A stretch of DNA of 64,000 nucleotides from Psychrobacillus sp. FSL H8-0483. GTDB taxonomy: Bacteria > Bacillota > Bacilli > Bacillales_A > Planococcaceae. The notes beneath the pieces were generated by a model, which was given only the letters and a program-made list of their open reading frames with translations, was not told the DNA's origin and made no database searches. The position numbers and the translations under genes were made by a program. This document shows positions 1 through 7,626 of this stretch, one piece after another. The number at the start of each line of letters is the position of its first letter. Position 1 is the stretch's first letter. Where the stretch lies: assembly GCF_038637725.1 (NCBI RefSeq), contig NZ_CP152052.1:541501-605500 (forward strand), read 5' to 3'.

Positions 1-321
1 ATCACTTCAAAACAAATGTCCCAATTACTATATGTTGTCCGCTCTGAACCTTGGTTTAGCACATATAGTAAAAGCCTTCCGATCGCTGGATTATCCGATC
101 GATTCATTGGGGGAACACTTCGAAATCGATTAAAAATAGCTCCAGCAAAGGGTAATGTGATGGCGAAAACAGGTAGCTTAGAAAATATAAAATCGCTTGC
201 CGGCTATGCATATACGAAAAATGGAGAAACTTTAATTTTTACAGTCCTAACGGAAAAGAACAAAACAAGTACCATTCCAGTCATCGATCAAATTGCTATA
301 ACCATCACCAACCACAAGTAA
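1..321 (+). CDS. D-alanyl-D-alanine carboxypeptidase (PBP4/DacB type), C-terminal part
   Basis: The reading frame is open from base 1, so the gene begins before the window and only about 106 C-terminal residues are seen. The motif MAKTGSLENIKSLAGY carries the KTG triad of penicillin-binding proteins and matches the third active-site motif of S13 (PBP4/DacB) carboxypeptidases, which trim peptidoglycan stem peptides outside the membrane. The preceding LRNRLK and the following AYTKNGETLIFTVLTE strands fit the end of the transpeptidase fold, and a short tail follows. The SxxK and SxN motifs would lie upstream of the window. The family call is good; the exact subclass is an inference. Confidence 0.8.
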   Translation: MTSKQMSQLLYVVRSEPWFSTYSKSLPIAGLSDRFIGGTLRNRLKIAPAKGNVMAKTGSLENIKSLAGYAYTKNGETLIFTVLTEKNKTSTIPVIDQIAITITNHK

Positions 322-340
322 TGATAGAAGTGATATTACA

Positions 341-376
341 AAAGTGTTACAGGTGCCTGGCACCAGTAACACCTTT
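341..376. repeat. Dispersed palindrome with GGTGCCTGGCACC core, copy 1
   Basis: An imperfect inverted repeat of about 36 bases has arms around the core GGTGCCTGGCACC. The arms are AAAGTGTTACAGGTGCC and its near-complement. It lies between the carboxypeptidase stop and the TetR gene. A second, perfect copy lies at 3281-3315, so this pair brackets the tetR/MMPL locus. It could act as a weak terminator, but no clear T-run follows. A REP-like dispersed element is more likely. Confidence 0.7.
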
Positions 377-403
377 GTGATTTATAATATTTGTAGGAAT
401 TGT

Positions 404-434
404 TTAAGTATGAGTTGTCATGTACTATACTTAA
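404..434. promoter_or_regulatory. Inverted repeat upstream of the TetR gene, probable operator
   Basis: TTAAGTAT (404-411) and ATACTTAA (427-434) form a perfect 8-bp inverted repeat, 22 bases upstream of the TetR start. This position is typical for autoregulation of TetR-family genes. The arm sequence differs from the TGACA-N4-TGTCA sites before the transporter gene, so the regulator of this site is not certain. Confidence 0.45.
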
Positions 435-455
435 TGATGTAGTGAGGTGATGAAG

Positions 456-1031
456 ATGGCGCGCGAACGAAAATTTACAGATGAGCGTCTATTTCAAGTG
501 ACGAAACAACTGATTATTAGTGAGGGGTATGAAGCATTCACTTTTAGTAAATTAGCAGCTATCTTACAAGTATCCAGAGGCAGTATATATAAGTATTATG
601 AAAATAGAGATGAACTAATATCTGAGTTTCTTATGTTTGAGATGAATCGTTTTCTAACTGATTTTAATAGTCTTGAGAAAATAGGCGATTTCCAAACGCA
701 ATTTAATGTTTTAATAGATTTTATTTTTGAGCATAGTAACATATACGAAGTAGTAGAAATCATCAATCAAATTCCAGGGAATTCAACCAAAAGAGTAGAA
801 AATAACAAATCAAAGCTAAGTGAATATCATGTTGAAATGTATGAGCAGTTCCAAGGATTTATCGAGTTAGGTAGAAAAGAAAAAGTGATAAAAAGTTATT
901 TACCGACTAGTGTAATATTAGGAATGATTTTTCAAATAATTGCAATTCCCAATCATTACGGTATTCCTCAAACGGAATGGGTTACTTCAATAAAAGAAAT
1001 ATTAAGTCATGGAATGTTCGATAAAGAGTAA
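456..1031 (+). CDS. TetR family transcriptional regulator
   Basis: A 191-residue protein. The N-terminal helix-turn-helix spans about residues 5-50: FTDERLFQVTKQLI, then FTFSKLAAILQVSRGSIYKYY with the usual Tyr-Tyr end of the recognition helix. The rest is an all-helical ligand domain with no recognisable specificity. I chose ATG 456 because GAGGTG lies 6 bases before it; a GTG at 447 and an ATG at 450 are in frame but lack this spacing. It sits directly upstream of an MMPL-type transporter, the classic arrangement in which a TetR protein represses an efflux pump. Inverted repeats before both genes support this. Confidence 0.85.
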   Translation: MARERKFTDERLFQVTKQLIISEGYEAFTFSKLAAILQVSRGSIYKYYENRDELISEFLMFEMNRFLTDFNSLEKIGDFQTQFNVLIDFIFEHSNIYEVVEIINQIPGNSTKRVENNKSKLSEYHVEMYEQFQGFIELGRKEKVIKSYLPTSVILGMIFQIIAIPNHYGIPQTEWVTSIKEILSHGMFDKE

Positions 1032-1032
1032 A

Positions 1033-1105
1033 TGACATAACTGTCACGATTAAACATAATATGAATGACAGTTATCTTTTTTTAATCAAAGTGACAGTTG
1101 TGTCA
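1033..1105. promoter_or_regulatory. Twin palindromes TGACA-N4-TGTCA before the MMPL gene
   Basis: TGACATAACTGTCA (1033-1046) and TGACAGTTGTGTCA (1092-1105) are two copies of the same 14-bp palindrome, 59 bp apart centre to centre. A half site, TGACAGTTAT, lies between them at 1066-1075. That half site pairs with ATAACTGTCA at 1037-1046 to make a hairpin followed by a T-run, so the region could also terminate tetR transcripts. The sites lie between the tetR stop and the transporter start. They are the best candidate operators for the adjacent TetR protein. Confidence 0.55.
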
Positions 1106-1135
1106 CTATATATTTTTAAATGGGGAGTGGAATTT

Positions 1136-3229
1136 TTGAAGAAAATATTAGGTCGTGTAACAGATGTTGTTACAACTAGAAAAGGCATGTGGCTGACTGT
1201 AGGGTTTTGGGTAGTCCTAACAGTATTGCTAACTGTTTTTGCACCAGCGGCAAGTGAACATAAGGTATCGAGTGTTGCTTCTTTACCAGAGGATGCAAAA
1301 TCCGTTATAGCTCAAAAGAAAACGGATGAGAATTTTAAAGACGCAGAAAGCCTTCCAGGAATTCTCGTTTTGCAATCGAAAGAAGGAGAAATAGATATAG
1401 AAGCACTTGGAGTTGCTTTAAATAAAGTAAGTGCTGCAAATATTCAAGGGGTGAAAGAAGTAATCCCATTTAGCAGTATGCCTCCTCAAGCACTAGTTGG
1501 ATTTTTCTCGGAGGACAAAGAAACGGCAGTTATTCCATTAAGTTTTGTCACATCATTAGAAACGGCAGATTTAGAAATAGCTTTAGATGAAATAAAGAAA
1601 ATTATGTTAGATGAGACAGGTTCAACCGTTTATATGACTGGACCTGCCGGAATTGCAGTAGATACTACAAACTTATTTGAACGTGCGGACATTGTTTTAT
1701 TATTATCTACAGTCGGTATTATTTTAATTTTATTAATCCTAATCTATCGTTCTCCATTATTAGCACTAATTCCACTATTAGCAGCTGGGATTGTATATCA
1801 AGTTGTGAACCAGTTACTAGGGATTATGGGTGCTAATGGATTAGATTTAGCAAGTCAATCATTATCTATTATGTCCATTTTGTTATTTGCTGCGACGATT
1901 GATTACTCTCTTTTTGTATTCTCTCGCTATCGGGAGGAATTAAAGCATTATGAAAGTAAATTTGATGCCATGAAATGGGCAATGCGTGAAACAGGGATTC
2001 CTGTATTTTTTGCCGGTGGTACGGTGCTCGCAGCCATGCTAGTGTTATTCTTTGCGACATTTGGTGACTATAAAAACTTTGCACCAATATTCGGAACGAC
2101 AATGTTCGTTATTATGTTCGCTTCAGTAACATTCATACCAGCACTCTTTACGCTCTTCGGACGTAAGTCATTTTGGCCTCGTATCCCGAAATTTGGAGTA
2201 AAAGAAGTAAAATTGAACTCTTTATGGAGCAAAATTGGTTCATTTGTTGTGAGAAAGCCAATTGTTTCTGCACTTTCTATTTTAGTTATTTTAGTAATTT
2301 CTGCGTTAAATATGTCCAACATGAAATACGAGTTTGATACAATGAAATCTTTCCCAAGCGATATGCCTTCACGTGAAGGGTATGAAATCATTGAAGAAAA
2401 ATTTAAAAAAGGGGATCTTGCCCCAACAACGGTTTTATTTGAATCCGAAAGTGAAATTAACGAGGAAGCCCAGGCTAGTTTATTAGGGCAGCTAGCCAAG
2501 CAAGACTTAGTTAGCTCTGTTCGTCCAACGGGAGTTTCCGAAGATGGCAGTGCTGTTCAGTACCAATTAACTTTTGAAGAAAGTCCTTATTCAACCGAAT
2601 CAATGGACGCTTTAGAGAAAATGATTGAAGAAGCCGACAAAATAGTAAAAGAGAGCGATGTAGAAGGGGAGCTTTACTTTGCTGGGGAAACAGCCGTTCA
2701 AGTAGATGATCGATCCGTAAACGATCGTGATTTACTTGTCATTGTATTGCTGGAAACAATTCTTATTTTTATCTTGCTGATTGTGCTCACAAAATCGATT
2801 AAAATGCCAATTTATATGATGGGAACGATCTTATTATCTTTCTTAGCAGCACTAGGTCTTGGGATGTTCTTATCAAACCTATTCTTTGACATTGATACAA
2901 TTAGTAACCGAGTTCCACTTTACTCATTTGTGTTCCTAGTAGCACTCGGAATAGATTACAATATCATTTTGATCTCAAGATTCTTGGAAGAACGCGAAAA
3001 ACATTCCGTAAAAGAAGCAGTAAAAATAGCAGTTTCTCATACAGGAGGCGTGATTTCTTCCGCAGGTATTTTACTTGCAGCCACTTTCGCAGTTTTAATG
3101 ACGCAACCAATTCAATTACTGTTTGTATTTGGGTTCATCGTGGCAGTTGGAATTATCTTGGATACGTTCTTAATCCGCGGTATTTTACTACCATCGCTCA
3201 TTGTCTTGTTTGAAAAAGATAAAAAATAA
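1136..3229 (+). CDS. MMPL/RND family transporter (YdfJ/YdgH-like)
   Basis: About 697 residues. The protein has the duplicated MMPL layout: one N-terminal membrane helix, a large extracytoplasmic loop (about residues 40-185), a block of five or six helices, a sixth helix before a second large loop (about 400-535), and a final helix block. Motifs include DYSLFVFSRYREE and GIDYNIILISRFLEERE, the conserved Gly-Asp-Tyr signatures of the two halves. TTG 1136 is preferred because GGGGAGTGG precedes it. An upstream in-frame ATG at 1061 would place 25 residues over the operator region. Such proteins export lipids, peptides or drugs by proton motive force; the substrate is unknown. It is probably repressed by the preceding TetR protein. 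Confidence 0.85.
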   Translation: MKKILGRVTDVVTTRKGMWLTVGFWVVLTVLLTVFAPAASEHKVSSVASLPEDAKSVIAQKKTDENFKDAESLPGILVLQSKEGEIDIEALGVALNKVSAANIQGVKEVIPFSSMPPQALVGFFSEDKETAVIPLSFVTSLETADLEIALDEIKKIMLDETGSTVYMTGPAGIAVDTTNLFERADIVLLLSTVGIILILLILIYRSPLLALIPLLAAGIVYQVVNQLLGIMGANGLDLASQSLSIMSILLFAATIDYSLFVFSRYREELKHYESKFDAMKWAMRETGIPVFFAGGTVLAAMLVLFFATFGDYKNFAPIFGTTMFVIMFASVTFIPALFTLFGRKSFWPRIPKFGVKEVKLNSLWSKIGSFVVRKPIVSALSILVILVISALNMSNMKYEFDTMKSFPSDMPSREGYEIIEEKFKKGDLAPTTVLFESESEINEEAQASLLGQLAKQDLVSSVRPTGVSEDGSAVQYQLTFEESPYSTESMDALEKMIEEADKIVKESDVEGELYFAGETAVQVDDRSVNDRDLLVIVLLETILIFILLIVLTKSIKMPIYMMGTILLSFLAALGLGMFLSNLFFDIDTISNRVPLYSFVFLVALGIDYNIILISRFLEEREKHSVKEAVKIAVSHTGGVISSAGILLAATFAVLMTQPIQLLFVFGFIVAVGIILDTFLIRGILLPSLIVLFEKDKK

Positions 3230-3274
3230 AAAAACGCTTGGTCATTAGACATATTCTAATAACCAAGCGTTTTT
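3230..3274. terminator. Rho-independent terminator after the MMPL gene
   Basis: AAAACGCTTGGT pairs with ACCAAGCGTTTT around a loop of about 20 bases and a T-run follows. It starts at the MMPL stop codon. Confidence 0.85.
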
Positions 3275-3280
3275 ATTACA

Positions 3281-3315
3281 GGGATGTTACTGGTGCCTGG
3301 CACCAGTAACATCCC
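3281..3315. repeat. Dispersed palindrome with GGTGCCTGGCACC core, copy 2
   Basis: A perfect 17-bp inverted repeat with a single-base centre: GGGATGTTACTGGTGCC, T, then its exact complement. The 19-base centre is the same as in copy 1 at 341-376 apart from one base, while the outer arms differ but still pair. This suggests that the structure is conserved. It lies 6 bases after a separate terminator, so it is not needed to end the MMPL transcript. Confidence 0.75.
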
Positions 3316-3386
3316 TGCAATATTTTTAGAAGTGGATATGCTTAGGACGAATTGTTCAGACTACATAGTACGGAATTTGCGGGTAG

Positions 3387-4121
3387 TTATTTATTTTCAC
3401 TTAGACTCATCGTATGGACTTCTATAAGCTCTGAGATAGTAACAAATCTATACCCTTGCTTTTGAAGCTCTGGAAGAATCTCCTCAAGTGCTTGTACTGT
3501 TTGTGTTCGATCACCACCTGCATCATGGAATAGAACAATATCTCCTGGATTTGCTCCAGATAATACTTTAGATACAATTTTTTTTACTCCAGGAGTTTTC
3601 CAGTCTTCTGTATCCTGATGCCACGACCACATAATTACTTTATATCCATTATCAATAGCTGTATTAATAATGCGATCATTATAGCTACCACCTACAGGAC
3701 GATAAAATATTGGATAAGTACCGGTTATATCATGAATAATTTCATTCGTCTTTTTTAATTCTTCTTCAAGCTTACCTGGGGTGATCTTTAAAGGATGTGT
3801 ATACGTGTGGTTTGCTATTTCATGACCATCATGTGCCATTTGATAAATTAGATCTTGGTACTTTTCTGCACGCTCGCCAATAACAAAGAAGGTTGCTTTT
3901 GCATCATATTGTTCAAGTAAATCTAAAATTTGCGTGGTATATGTGATGTGGGGTCCATCATCAAAGGTGAGTGCAATGACTTTTTCATCTGTTTTAATAC
4001 CCCAAAGGACATAACCTTTCTTTTCATAATAGGGTCTCCCTTTGTCCATTGCTGAGGATGCATAAGCAATACAAAAAATGAAAATAATTAATATCAAAAC
4101 TTTAATTACTAAAGTCTTCAT
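3387..4121 (-). CDS. Polysaccharide deacetylase (NodB domain), membrane-anchored or secreted
   Basis: 244 residues. An N-terminal hydrophobic segment (residues 2-21) acts as signal or anchor. The NodB domain begins near residue 48: TFDDGP (52-57) provides the catalytic and metal-binding aspartates, HEIANHTYTHP (100-110) the two metal-ligand histidines, YRPVGGSYN the third motif and DIVLFHDAGG the fourth. The enzyme would remove acetyl groups from cell-wall polysaccharide (GlcNAc or MurNAc) outside the membrane. ATG 4121 is chosen because AGGTGG precedes it; an in-frame GTG at 4133 overlaps that ribosome site. It is a single gene convergent with the MMPL gene. It could be a PdaA/PdaB-type sporulation or a vegetative deacetylase; sequence alone does not decide. 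Confidence 0.88.
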   Translation of the reverse strand: MKTLVIKVLILIIFIFCIAYASSAMDKGRPYYEKKGYVLWGIKTDEKVIALTFDDGPHITYTTQILDLLEQYDAKATFFVIGERAEKYQDLIYQMAHDGHEIANHTYTHPLKITPGKLEEELKKTNEIIHDITGTYPIFYRPVGGSYNDRIINTAIDNGYKVIMWSWHQDTEDWKTPGVKKIVSKVLSGANPGDIVLFHDAGGDRTQTVQALEEILPELQKQGYRFVTISELIEVHTMSLSENK

Positions 4122-4311
4122 AAAAAAAACCACCTAGCCTTACTAATTTGGCAGAAGCTTGTTTTAGAGCTATTTTACCTTTCAAATTATTATTCACCGA
4201 AGCGTATGGAATTATACTGATGCTTTTATTACGAGATTTCCTTCTCCAACTTTACGCCATATTTCAGGGAACGATATAGGGTGAGTTGTAAAATCCAATA
4301 TAGAATAATAG

Positions 4312-4545
4312 GTGAGTTAATTTCAGAAATAGTACTTTGTCATAAAATACATTTATTACTTTGTTGATTGAAGCGACAGGTGGCGACTACATGGCTTAGC
4401 GGACCCCGTAGCGGCTTGTTGGAGCAAATCATGCATTCGCCACATCCATGTGGCAACGGATTCGTGACCAACAACCTGTTGCCCCGAGGAGGCCTGGCAG
4501 TTCGTCCGCGGAAAGCGAGCGGATTTTCGTCTATAACTACATTAT
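4312..4545. repeat. GC-rich dispersed repeat, family R, copy 1
   Basis: The 547-base gap between the deacetylase and the MarR gene is mostly this element. It starts with GTGAGTTAATTTCAGAAATA and TTTGTTGATTGAAGCG, sequences that recur at 45651-45720, and ends in a GC-rich block containing CGTCCGCGGAAAGCGAGCGG. The GC-rich block is far above the local base composition. Related copies are at 16767, 36217 and 45651. Short ORFs within it on both strands are not credible genes. Confidence 0.65.
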
Positions 4546-4595
4546 CGTTTAACATAGTCTAATAGAAAATTAGATAGACATCCCAAAGTATAAGT

Positions 4596-4640
4596 TTGAC
4601 AACAATAAAAATTAGTTTTATAATATCTTTAATTCAAGAT
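4596..4640 (+). promoter_or_regulatory. Sigma-A promoter with MhqR-like operator
   Basis: TTGACA (4596-4601), a 17-base spacer and TATAAT (4619-4624) form a consensus promoter. Immediately downstream, ATCTTTAATTCAAGAT (4625-4640) is a near-palindrome. It resembles the operator of the B. subtilis repressor MhqR, remembered as ATCTCGAATTCGAGAT. Its position over the transcription start fits repression of the following four-gene operon by its own first product. Confidence 0.7.
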
Positions 4641-4680
4641 AATTAAATTCAAGGTAAATTCACTACAAGGAGTTGCTAGG

Positions 4681-5103
4681 GTGAGTCAAAATTTATCATT
4701 AAAATTATTTGTAGTACTGACTAAATCATCAAAAGCAATTCAAGAACGCATGAAAAAAGATATTAATAACTATGGTATGTACAATTCTGAATTTGCAGTG
4801 TTAGAAGCTTTGTATAGTAAAGGAAAACAAACGGTTCGACAGATATCAGATGCGGTGCTTATTAATTCAGGATCCATCACCTATGTAATGGATAAATTAG
4901 AAGCAAAGGGTTTATTGGAACGAACGGATTGCATAGAAGACCGTCGAGTTGTTTATATCCAAATGACGGAAGAAGGAAAACAATTTATGGAGGAAACTTT
5001 TCCAAAGCATCAACAGGTAATTGAAAATGTCTTTCAAGATATTACAGATGATGAAAAGAAAGTATTAATAGAACTGTTAAAAAGAGTAGGAAAGAAGGAG
5101 TAA
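4681..5103 (+). CDS. MarR family repressor, MhqR-like
   Basis: 140 residues, GTG start behind AAGGAG. The winged helix-turn-helix spans about residues 35-100: EFAVLEALYSKG, VRQISDAVLINSGSITYVMDKLEAKGLLER, then the wing DRRVVYIQMTEEG. The protein heads an operon with a nitroreductase, a glyoxalase-fold dioxygenase and a flavin reductase. This matches the B. subtilis MhqR regulon (mhqNOP and azoR2), which detoxifies quinones and hydroquinones. The operator-like palindrome over the promoter supports autorepression. MhqR itself works without a known redox cysteine; the Cys in DCIEDRR (about residue 82) may or may not matter. Confidence 0.82.
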   Translation: MSQNLSLKLFVVLTKSSKAIQERMKKDINNYGMYNSEFAVLEALYSKGKQTVRQISDAVLINSGSITYVMDKLEAKGLLERTDCIEDRRVVYIQMTEEGKQFMEETFPKHQQVIENVFQDITDDEKKVLIELLKRVGKKE

Positions 5104-5106
5104 GTT

Positions 5107-5727
5107 TTGACAGAATTTCAAGAATTAATAAAAGAGCGACGTTCGGCATCTAATTTTTTGAAAGATAAACCAATTTCACAGAAAGAATTTAGTGAGATAT
5201 TTGAAATGGTGAAGCTTACCCCATCTGCATTTAACCTTCAGCATACTAAGTATATAGTAGTGACAGACCCTGAAGTAAAGGAACAGCTAAGAGCAGCTGC
5301 AAATGGGCAATATAAAGTACATTCCGCTTCGGCAGTTATTTTAGTTTTAGGTGATAAATTTGCTTATAAAAACTCAGCTGCTATTAATGAAGGATTACTG
5401 ATGCTAGGTATCGTCACCAAGCAAGAATATGATTTGATGGTAGAAGATACAGTTTCTTTATATGAAACAAGAGGAGAAAATTTTCAAAGAGACGAGGCCA
5501 TTCGAAATGCATCTCTTTCCGCAATGATGTTCATACTTGTAGCGAAAGAAAAAGGTTGGGACACTTGTCCAATGATTGGTTTTGACCCAGATAAAGTAAA
5601 GAAAGTATTAAAGATAAGTGATCAATATGAAATTGCACTCATGATTACCATGGGTAAAGAAAGAGTAGAAAGCAGAAAGCCTAGAGGTTACCGTAAACCA
5701 GTCAGTGAATTTGTATCATACGTATAA
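5107..5727 (+). CDS. Nitroreductase family protein, MhqN-like
   Basis: 206 residues, TTG start with AAGGAG across the preceding stop, only 3 bases after the MarR gene. The fold begins with ERRSASNFLKDKPIS (the Arg-Arg-Ser FMN-phosphate motif) and LTPSAFNLQHTKYIVV, and ends with KEKGWDTCPMIGFD and a C-terminal basic strand, as in FMN-dependent nitroreductases of about 200 residues. These enzymes reduce nitroaromatics or quinones with NAD(P)H. Position two of a MarR-headed operon corresponds to mhqN (ydfN) in B. subtilis. Substrate assignment is by context only. Confidence 0.83.
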   Translation: MTEFQELIKERRSASNFLKDKPISQKEFSEIFEMVKLTPSAFNLQHTKYIVVTDPEVKEQLRAAANGQYKVHSASAVILVLGDKFAYKNSAAINEGLLMLGIVTKQEYDLMVEDTVSLYETRGENFQRDEAIRNASLSAMMFILVAKEKGWDTCPMIGFDPDKVKKVLKISDQYEIALMITMGKERVESRKPRGYRKPVSEFVSYV

Positions 5728-5740
5728 GGAGAGGAAGTAC

Positions 5741-6676
5741 ATGAAAAAAACAGCAGGAATACATCATATTACAGCGATTGTTGGCCATCCACAGGAAAAC
5801 GTCGATTTTTACGCGGGAATTTTAGGTTTAAGATTAGTGAAGAAAACAATTAACTTCGATGATCCAGGAACCTACCATCTCTATTTTGGAGATCAAGGTG
5901 GTAAGCCAGGTACAATCATTACATTCTTTCCATGGGCTGAAGCATATCAAGGGAAAATCGGTGACGGTCAAGTTGGCGTGACTTCGTATGTTGTGCCAGT
6001 TGGTGCAATGTCATTTTGGGAAAAACGATTAGAGAGACTAGGAGTTAATTTTAATAAAGAAACTCGATTTGGTGAAACATATTTAACTTTTGAAGATACG
6101 CATGGACTACGATTAGAAATAGTGGAAAGAGAAGAAGGCGACCAAAACAATACGACATTCGGTGACATTACTCCAAAGGTTGCGATTAAAGGCTTCGGAG
6201 GGGCTACACTATTTTCCGCACAACCAGCTAAAACAGCGGAATTATTAGAAGAAGTAATGGGATTAGAAAAAATTGGTGAAGAAGGTGACTTAATCCGATT
6301 TAAATCATATGGGGATATCGGAAACGTCATTGATGTGAAAACAACTTCAAGTGGAAAAGGACAAATAGGTGTAGGAATGGTCCACCATATTGCATGGAGA
6401 GCAGAGGATGACGCTGATCAGTTGGAATGGCAACAATTCGTAGGACAAAATGGATATGGTGTAACACCTGTAAAGGATCGAAATTACTTTAATGCAATCT
6501 ACTTTAGAGAGCACGGAGAAATCTTATTTGAAATTGCAACGGATCCACCAGGATTTGCACATGATGAGTCACTTGAAACAATGGGTGAGAACTTAATGTT
6601 ACCACCTCAATATGAGCAGTACCGTGAACGATTAAATGATTCACTTATTCCGATTAAAGTAAGAAACTTTGACTAA
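5741..6676 (+). CDS. Ring-cleaving dioxygenase (VOC fold), MhqO-like
   Basis: 311 residues. Two vicinal-oxygen-chelate modules are visible. GIHHITAIVGHPQENVDFY opens the first, with His as metal ligand. GMVHHIAWRAEDD opens the second (about residue 208), and the metal Glu falls in EHGEILFEIATDPPGF. ATG 5741 follows AAGGAGAGG by 8 bases; a longer frame starting at 5705 would overlap the nitroreductase and lacks a ribosome site. Length and motifs match the MhqO/LinE-type hydroquinone dioxygenases. In the operon it would open the ring of reduced quinones made by the neighbouring reductases. Confidence is high for the family and moderate for the substrate. Confidence 0.85.
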   Translation: MKKTAGIHHITAIVGHPQENVDFYAGILGLRLVKKTINFDDPGTYHLYFGDQGGKPGTIITFFPWAEAYQGKIGDGQVGVTSYVVPVGAMSFWEKRLERLGVNFNKETRFGETYLTFEDTHGLRLEIVEREEGDQNNTTFGDITPKVAIKGFGGATLFSAQPAKTAELLEEVMGLEKIGEEGDLIRFKSYGDIGNVIDVKTTSSGKGQIGVGMVHHIAWRAEDDADQLEWQQFVGQNGYGVTPVKDRNYFNAIYFREHGEILFEIATDPPGFAHDESLETMGENLMLPPQYEQYRERLNDSLIPIKVRNFD

Positions 6677-6693
6677 CTAAAGGAGGAATACCT

Positions 6694-7302
6694 TTGCTTT
6701 CAATAGATCCGAAGAATAATACAGAACGAGAAAATTATAAATTGCTAACTGGGAATATAATACCTAGGCCAATTGCATTTGTGACAAGTGTTGCAGAAGA
6801 CGGAACGATAAATGGCGCTCCTTTTAGTTATTTTAATATTGTGTCGTCCAACCCTCCGATGATTTCACTCGCAATTCAGCGGAAGAATGGCGAACGAAAG
6901 GATACAACACGAAATATTTTAGGAAAACGTGAATTTGTTATCCACATTGTGGATGAAGAGAATGTGGAAAAGATTAATATTACGGCAGCACCACTGCCTT
7001 CTAATGAAAGTGAGATAGAACTAGCGGAACTTACACCTATTCCAAGTGAAGGTATTTCTGTGCCAGGTATTAAAGAAGCGAAAGTACGATTCGAATGTAA
7101 ACTAGAGCAAATTTTAGAATTGGGTGAAGGAGATTCAGTTGGAACGGATCTTATTATCGGGAAAATAGTTCGTTATCATATAGATGAGTCTATTTATGAA
7201 GAAGGAAGAATTAATCACGACTCCTTAAAGGCAGTAAGTCGCCTAGCAGGTTCTAATTATGCAAAAATAGGTGAAATATTTGCTATTGAAAGACCAGAAT
7301 AG
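6694..7302 (+). CDS. Flavin reductase family protein (FMN-binding split barrel)
   Basis: 202 residues, TTG start 8 bases after AAAGGAGG. The motif IIPRPIAFVTSVAEDGTING, then APFSYFNIVSSNPPMISLAI, is the FMN-binding signature of the flavin reductase/PrhL family. It closes the MarR-nitroreductase-dioxygenase operon with a 17-base gap. A plausible role is supply of reduced flavin, or direct reduction of quinone-type substrates. The B. subtilis mhqNOP operon instead has a small membrane protein (MhqP) at this position, so the operon composition differs here. Confidence 0.82.
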   Translation: MLSIDPKNNTERENYKLLTGNIIPRPIAFVTSVAEDGTINGAPFSYFNIVSSNPPMISLAIQRKNGERKDTTRNILGKREFVIHIVDEENVEKINITAAPLPSNESEIELAELTPIPSEGISVPGIKEAKVRFECKLEQILELGEGDSVGTDLIIGKIVRYHIDESIYEEGRINHDSLKAVSRLAGSNYAKIGEIFAIERPE

Positions 7303-7309
7303 GTTTAGA

Positions 7310-7495
7310 GAATGCACGATCATTTTAGCCAGCCGTATTTAATCAAAGACCAAGAGCTTTCTTTCCACAACTAGTATCGGGATTGCTATGTATCCAGTTG
7401 ACGGAGAAAGTTCAAAAGTATTAATGCTAAAAGCAAATAATGCGCTCTATAAAGCGAAAGAACAGCGTAATCATGTCGAATTTCATAGCAATTGA
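7310..7495 (+). pseudogene. Remnant of a GGDEF (diguanylate cyclase) gene, C-terminal end
   Basis: Translation just after the flavin reductase gives FSQPYLIKDQELSF in one frame. After a single-base frame change it continues as TTSIGIAMYPVDGE and NNALYKAKEQRNHVEF, ending at TGA 7493-7495. SIGIAMYP and ALYKAKEQ are hallmark C-terminal segments of GGDEF domains. No start, no GG(D/E)EF motif and no N-terminal part remain. This is a decayed 3' end, not a gene. A terminator at 7496-7546 probably belonged to it. Confidence 0.8.
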
Positions 7496-7546
7496 AAATC
7501 CCTAGTTGGCCGAATTTGTATTTATTTGGTCCACTAGGGTTTTTTA
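7496..7546 (+). terminator. Rho-independent terminator after the GGDEF remnant
   Basis: AAAATCCCTAGT pairs with ACTAGGG around a loop and is followed by TTTTTT. It now also serves the quinone-stress operon upstream. Confidence 0.75.
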
Positions 7547-7577
7547 ATTTCTCAAGGTTTTTATTGAAATCAATGTA

Positions 7578-7602
7578 ATTATATCGCATTATACGATATA
7601 AT
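7578..7602. promoter_or_regulatory. Inverted repeat over a -10 box, probable MarR operator
   Basis: ATTATATCG (7578-7586), 7 bases, then CGATATAAT (7594-7602) is a perfect 9-bp inverted repeat. Its right arm contains TATAAT, a likely -10 box, 24 bases before the MarR start at 7627. Binding there would block the promoter, as expected for autorepression. Confidence 0.55.
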
Positions 7603-7626
7603 ATAGTCGGTAAAGGAGAGTGCAAA

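Noticed and set aside
1061-1135. ATG start for the MMPL protein at 1061
   Set aside because: It would translate the operator and hairpin region; TTG 1136 has a proper ribosome site and begins at the conserved sequence.
4340-4562. Overlapping ORFs of 64-71 codons on both strands
   Set aside because: They lie within a GC-rich dispersed repeat, have no ribosome site and resemble no protein.
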